Source: Dehalococcoidia bacterium
GTDB taxonomy: Bacteria; Chloroflexota; Dehalococcoidia; E44-bin15
NCBI GenBank assembly: GCA_004377275.1
Contig: SOIC01000074.1
Span: 1-15,169, forward strand
Length of the DNA: 15,169 bases
Reading direction: 5' to 3'
Shown piece by piece: positions 13,805 to 15,169 of the stretch; within the stretch, counting starts at the first letter, position 1, and each line of letters opens with the position of its first letter. Both the position numbers and the translations under genes were made by a program. The notes beneath the pieces are model-generated. The model made no database searches. It was not told the DNA's origin and saw only the letters and a list, made by a program, of their open reading frames with translations.

Positions 13805-15169
13805 TCACGGATTGAGAGCTCTGAGGATGTCTCGATTCAGGCCCGGGAACTGCGAAAGCCAGTTCACTCTCTCATTCCTCAAGTTCTGTGATAGCTCATC
13901 TATCTGCTCGTCATCGTAGTGATTGTCGAGGTCGAAGCGGTCCATTTCGATACCGGGTATCTTGGCAGGCACCTCGTATCCCCAGAAATCGTCTTTCACC
14001 CACTTGATTTTGTCTTTGGCAATCATCTCCAGTATTTTCACCGAATCTCTCACGGAGATATTCTGGCCCCTGACCATGCCTCCAACAGCCCCCGTGTTCA
14101 AGAAGAAGCACTGGATGTCGGGATTGGCCCGGAGGATGTCTAGGAACATGTTCCCCTCCTCCGTCCGGGAACCGACGATAAACGGGTTTGTGCCCACTAC
14201 TCTGAGCAATTTGCCCGCCTCGGTCGGGTCGCCGGCCGAGGTCTCTACGGACTCGCCGAGCATAAACGCCGCTGCTGCCCACTCCTGACTGAGGCGCGCG
14301 ACCGGAGGCATGATGTCCTGTCTCCTGGTGATGAACACAATGAAATCCACCTTCTCCAGATCCACGCTTTCGTCGGTAAATGCTATGTCCCTTCTCTTGA
14401 CCATTGCACGGCCATTGGAAGTCAGGCTGCTGTCGAAGAAATCGACCTTTCCCGTCTCTGGATGTACCAACACATTCTCCAATATGGCCCTGGGGCTCAA
14501 GGCCGCCGCATAGAGCAGGGGTTGAGAGCTAGCTTCCAGGCCATCAGTCTTTATATAAAATGAGTCCTCAGTGCCGACCGCCGCTCCGTCCTTTTTCAAT
14601 ATCACGACGTCGTCCTGCCGAATAACGACTGTCTCAGGATAGCCCAGCCAGTGCGAATGGCAAGACAGGGAGGTCTTACCAGTCCCGCTGAGGCCGAACA
14701 GCAGAAATCCGAAATCTCTCAACTCTTTGCCCCTGTATATGCGCAACACCTTGCTTGCAGCATGAAGACCGAGATGCCCCTCCTTCTTGGCCCAATACAT
14801 GACCTGCCGAAGCATGGCCTTCTTATTCTCGCCCTTGTAGTCGCTCCCCAGGATGATCGTCAATCCGGCTGTAGGAAACACGAGCACCTTCTTCTCCCGC
14901 CATTCCGGCACCGTGAGTGCTATGAAATCGGGCTCCTTCCCTTCAGACGGGAACAGGGTATTGCCCCACATCAAAGGGAGCCTAGCGTACTCGGCCGTGA
15001 CATACAATCTACAGTGCTTCTTGAACCCCGGTGTTGAGCACATGACCCTGTCCAGTGCTATCACTTCTTTCTGCTTCAGATAGTCGAGGACATTGTGGAC
15101 CAGCTCGGCGTCTTCTGGGTCCGGCTGGTCCAGTATTACCTCAGTCAACTTCGCCATTCTGTTCCGCAC
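13805..15169 (-). CDS. Divergent ATP-type phosphoenolpyruvate carboxykinase, N-terminus uncertain at window edge
   Basis: Interconverts oxaloacetate + ATP with PEP + CO2; cytoplasmic. The visible 454 codons align with the PEPCK(ATP) order: LGSDYKGENKK (metal/substrate Lys pair at 116-117), GLHAAS (His136; canonical HCSAN), the P-loop GLSGTGKT at 159-166, RQDD at 184-187 for the canonical IGDDE kinase-2 motif, RAILENVLV, and DFFDSSLTSNGRAM for the SLTENTR segment. So the nucleotide and metal site is largely conserved while surrounding motifs diverge. The frame begins with GTG at the very edge and ATG at 15157; no ribosome site is visible. The PEP-binding GRSPKDK segment, which should precede this part, is not in the window. 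Family length is about 520-540, so the gene may continue to the right. A related kinase-like paralogue is the alternative. Confidence 0.8.
   Translation of the reverse strand: MRNRMAKLTEVILDQPDPEDAELVHNVLDYLKQKEVIALDRVMCSTPGFKKHCRLYVTAEYARLPLMWGNTLFPSEGKEPDFIALTVPEWREKKVLVFPTAGLTIILGSDYKGENKKAMLRQVMYWAKKEGHLGLHAASKVLRIYRGKELRDFGFLLFGLSGTGKTSLSCHSHWLGYPETVVIRQDDVVILKKDGAAVGTEDSFYIKTDGLEASSQPLLYAAALSPRAILENVLVHPETGKVDFFDSSLTSNGRAMVKRRDIAFTDESVDLEKVDFIVFITRRQDIMPPVARLSQEWAAAAFMLGESVETSAGDPTEAGKLLRVVGTNPFIVGSRTEEGNMFLDILRANPDIQCFFLNTGAVGGMVRGQNISVRDSVKILEMIAKDKIKWVKDDFWGYEVPAKIPGIEMDRFDLDNHYDDEQIDELSQNLRNERVNWLSQFPGLNRDILRALNP

Noticed and set aside
1..15169. CRISPR array, phage genes, rRNA, complete insertion sequence
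   Set aside because: No regularly spaced repeats, no transposase or integrase frame, and no rRNA or tRNA sequence was found on reading both strands.

Overview
This 15.2 kb window looks like a chromosomal segment of a strict anaerobe that uses the Wood-Ljungdahl (reductive acetyl-CoA) pathway. The bacterial-type acetyl-CoA synthase, an FdnG-like formate dehydrogenase with cysteine in place of selenocysteine, a divergent ATP-type PEP carboxykinase and the mixed GC content together suggest an uncultured Chloroflexota, perhaps Dehalococcoidia. That taxonomic guess is inference; nothing here, such as an rRNA gene, proves it.

Left part (1-4700, all minus strand): an operon reading YflT-like small protein, acsB, acsD, acsC (cut by the left edge). 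AcsB carries every A-cluster cysteine at Moorella spacing. AcsC and AcsD are the corrinoid iron-sulfur protein that delivers the methyl group. Upstream of the operon are a good promoter (TTGACT, 17 bp, TAAAAT with an extended -10), a possible 14-codon leader peptide rich in Val/Leu/Ile, and a canonical intrinsic terminator placed before the first gene. This is the arrangement of an attenuator.

Middle (5000-8400): a large Tat-exported molybdopterin enzyme of the FdnG type (minus strand) is divergent from a CsoR-family repressor (plus strand). The repressor has two cysteines but no histidine anywhere, which points away from Cu(I) and towards CstR-like thiol or persulfide sensing. A 17-bp CsoR-type operator, ATACCC-N5-GGGTAT, lies in the spacer of a TTGACA/TATTAT promoter reading towards the dehydrogenase and overlaps a plus-strand TATAAT box. 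One site could therefore control both genes.

Accessory stretch (8400-12800): a thiolase and an acyl-CoA dehydrogenase form a two-gene minus-strand operon of visibly lower GC than its neighbours. It is preceded by the frameshifted C-terminal remnant of an acyl-CoA synthetase. The block is bracketed by two imperfect 33-bp direct repeats about 3 kb apart. Next to it are gene fragments, an orphan terminator, and a DUF454 membrane protein gene that lies between a second pair of related 60-bp direct repeats. The whole stretch looks like an acquired, decaying catabolic island.

Right part (12800-15169): a cysteine-rich four-helix membrane protein of unknown function (plus strand), a decayed ORF region, and a divergent PEP carboxykinase (minus strand) that reaches the right edge. 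PEPCK would fit with AcsB in converting fixed carbon to PEP and oxaloacetate, but the two loci are 9 kb apart and no direct link is visible.
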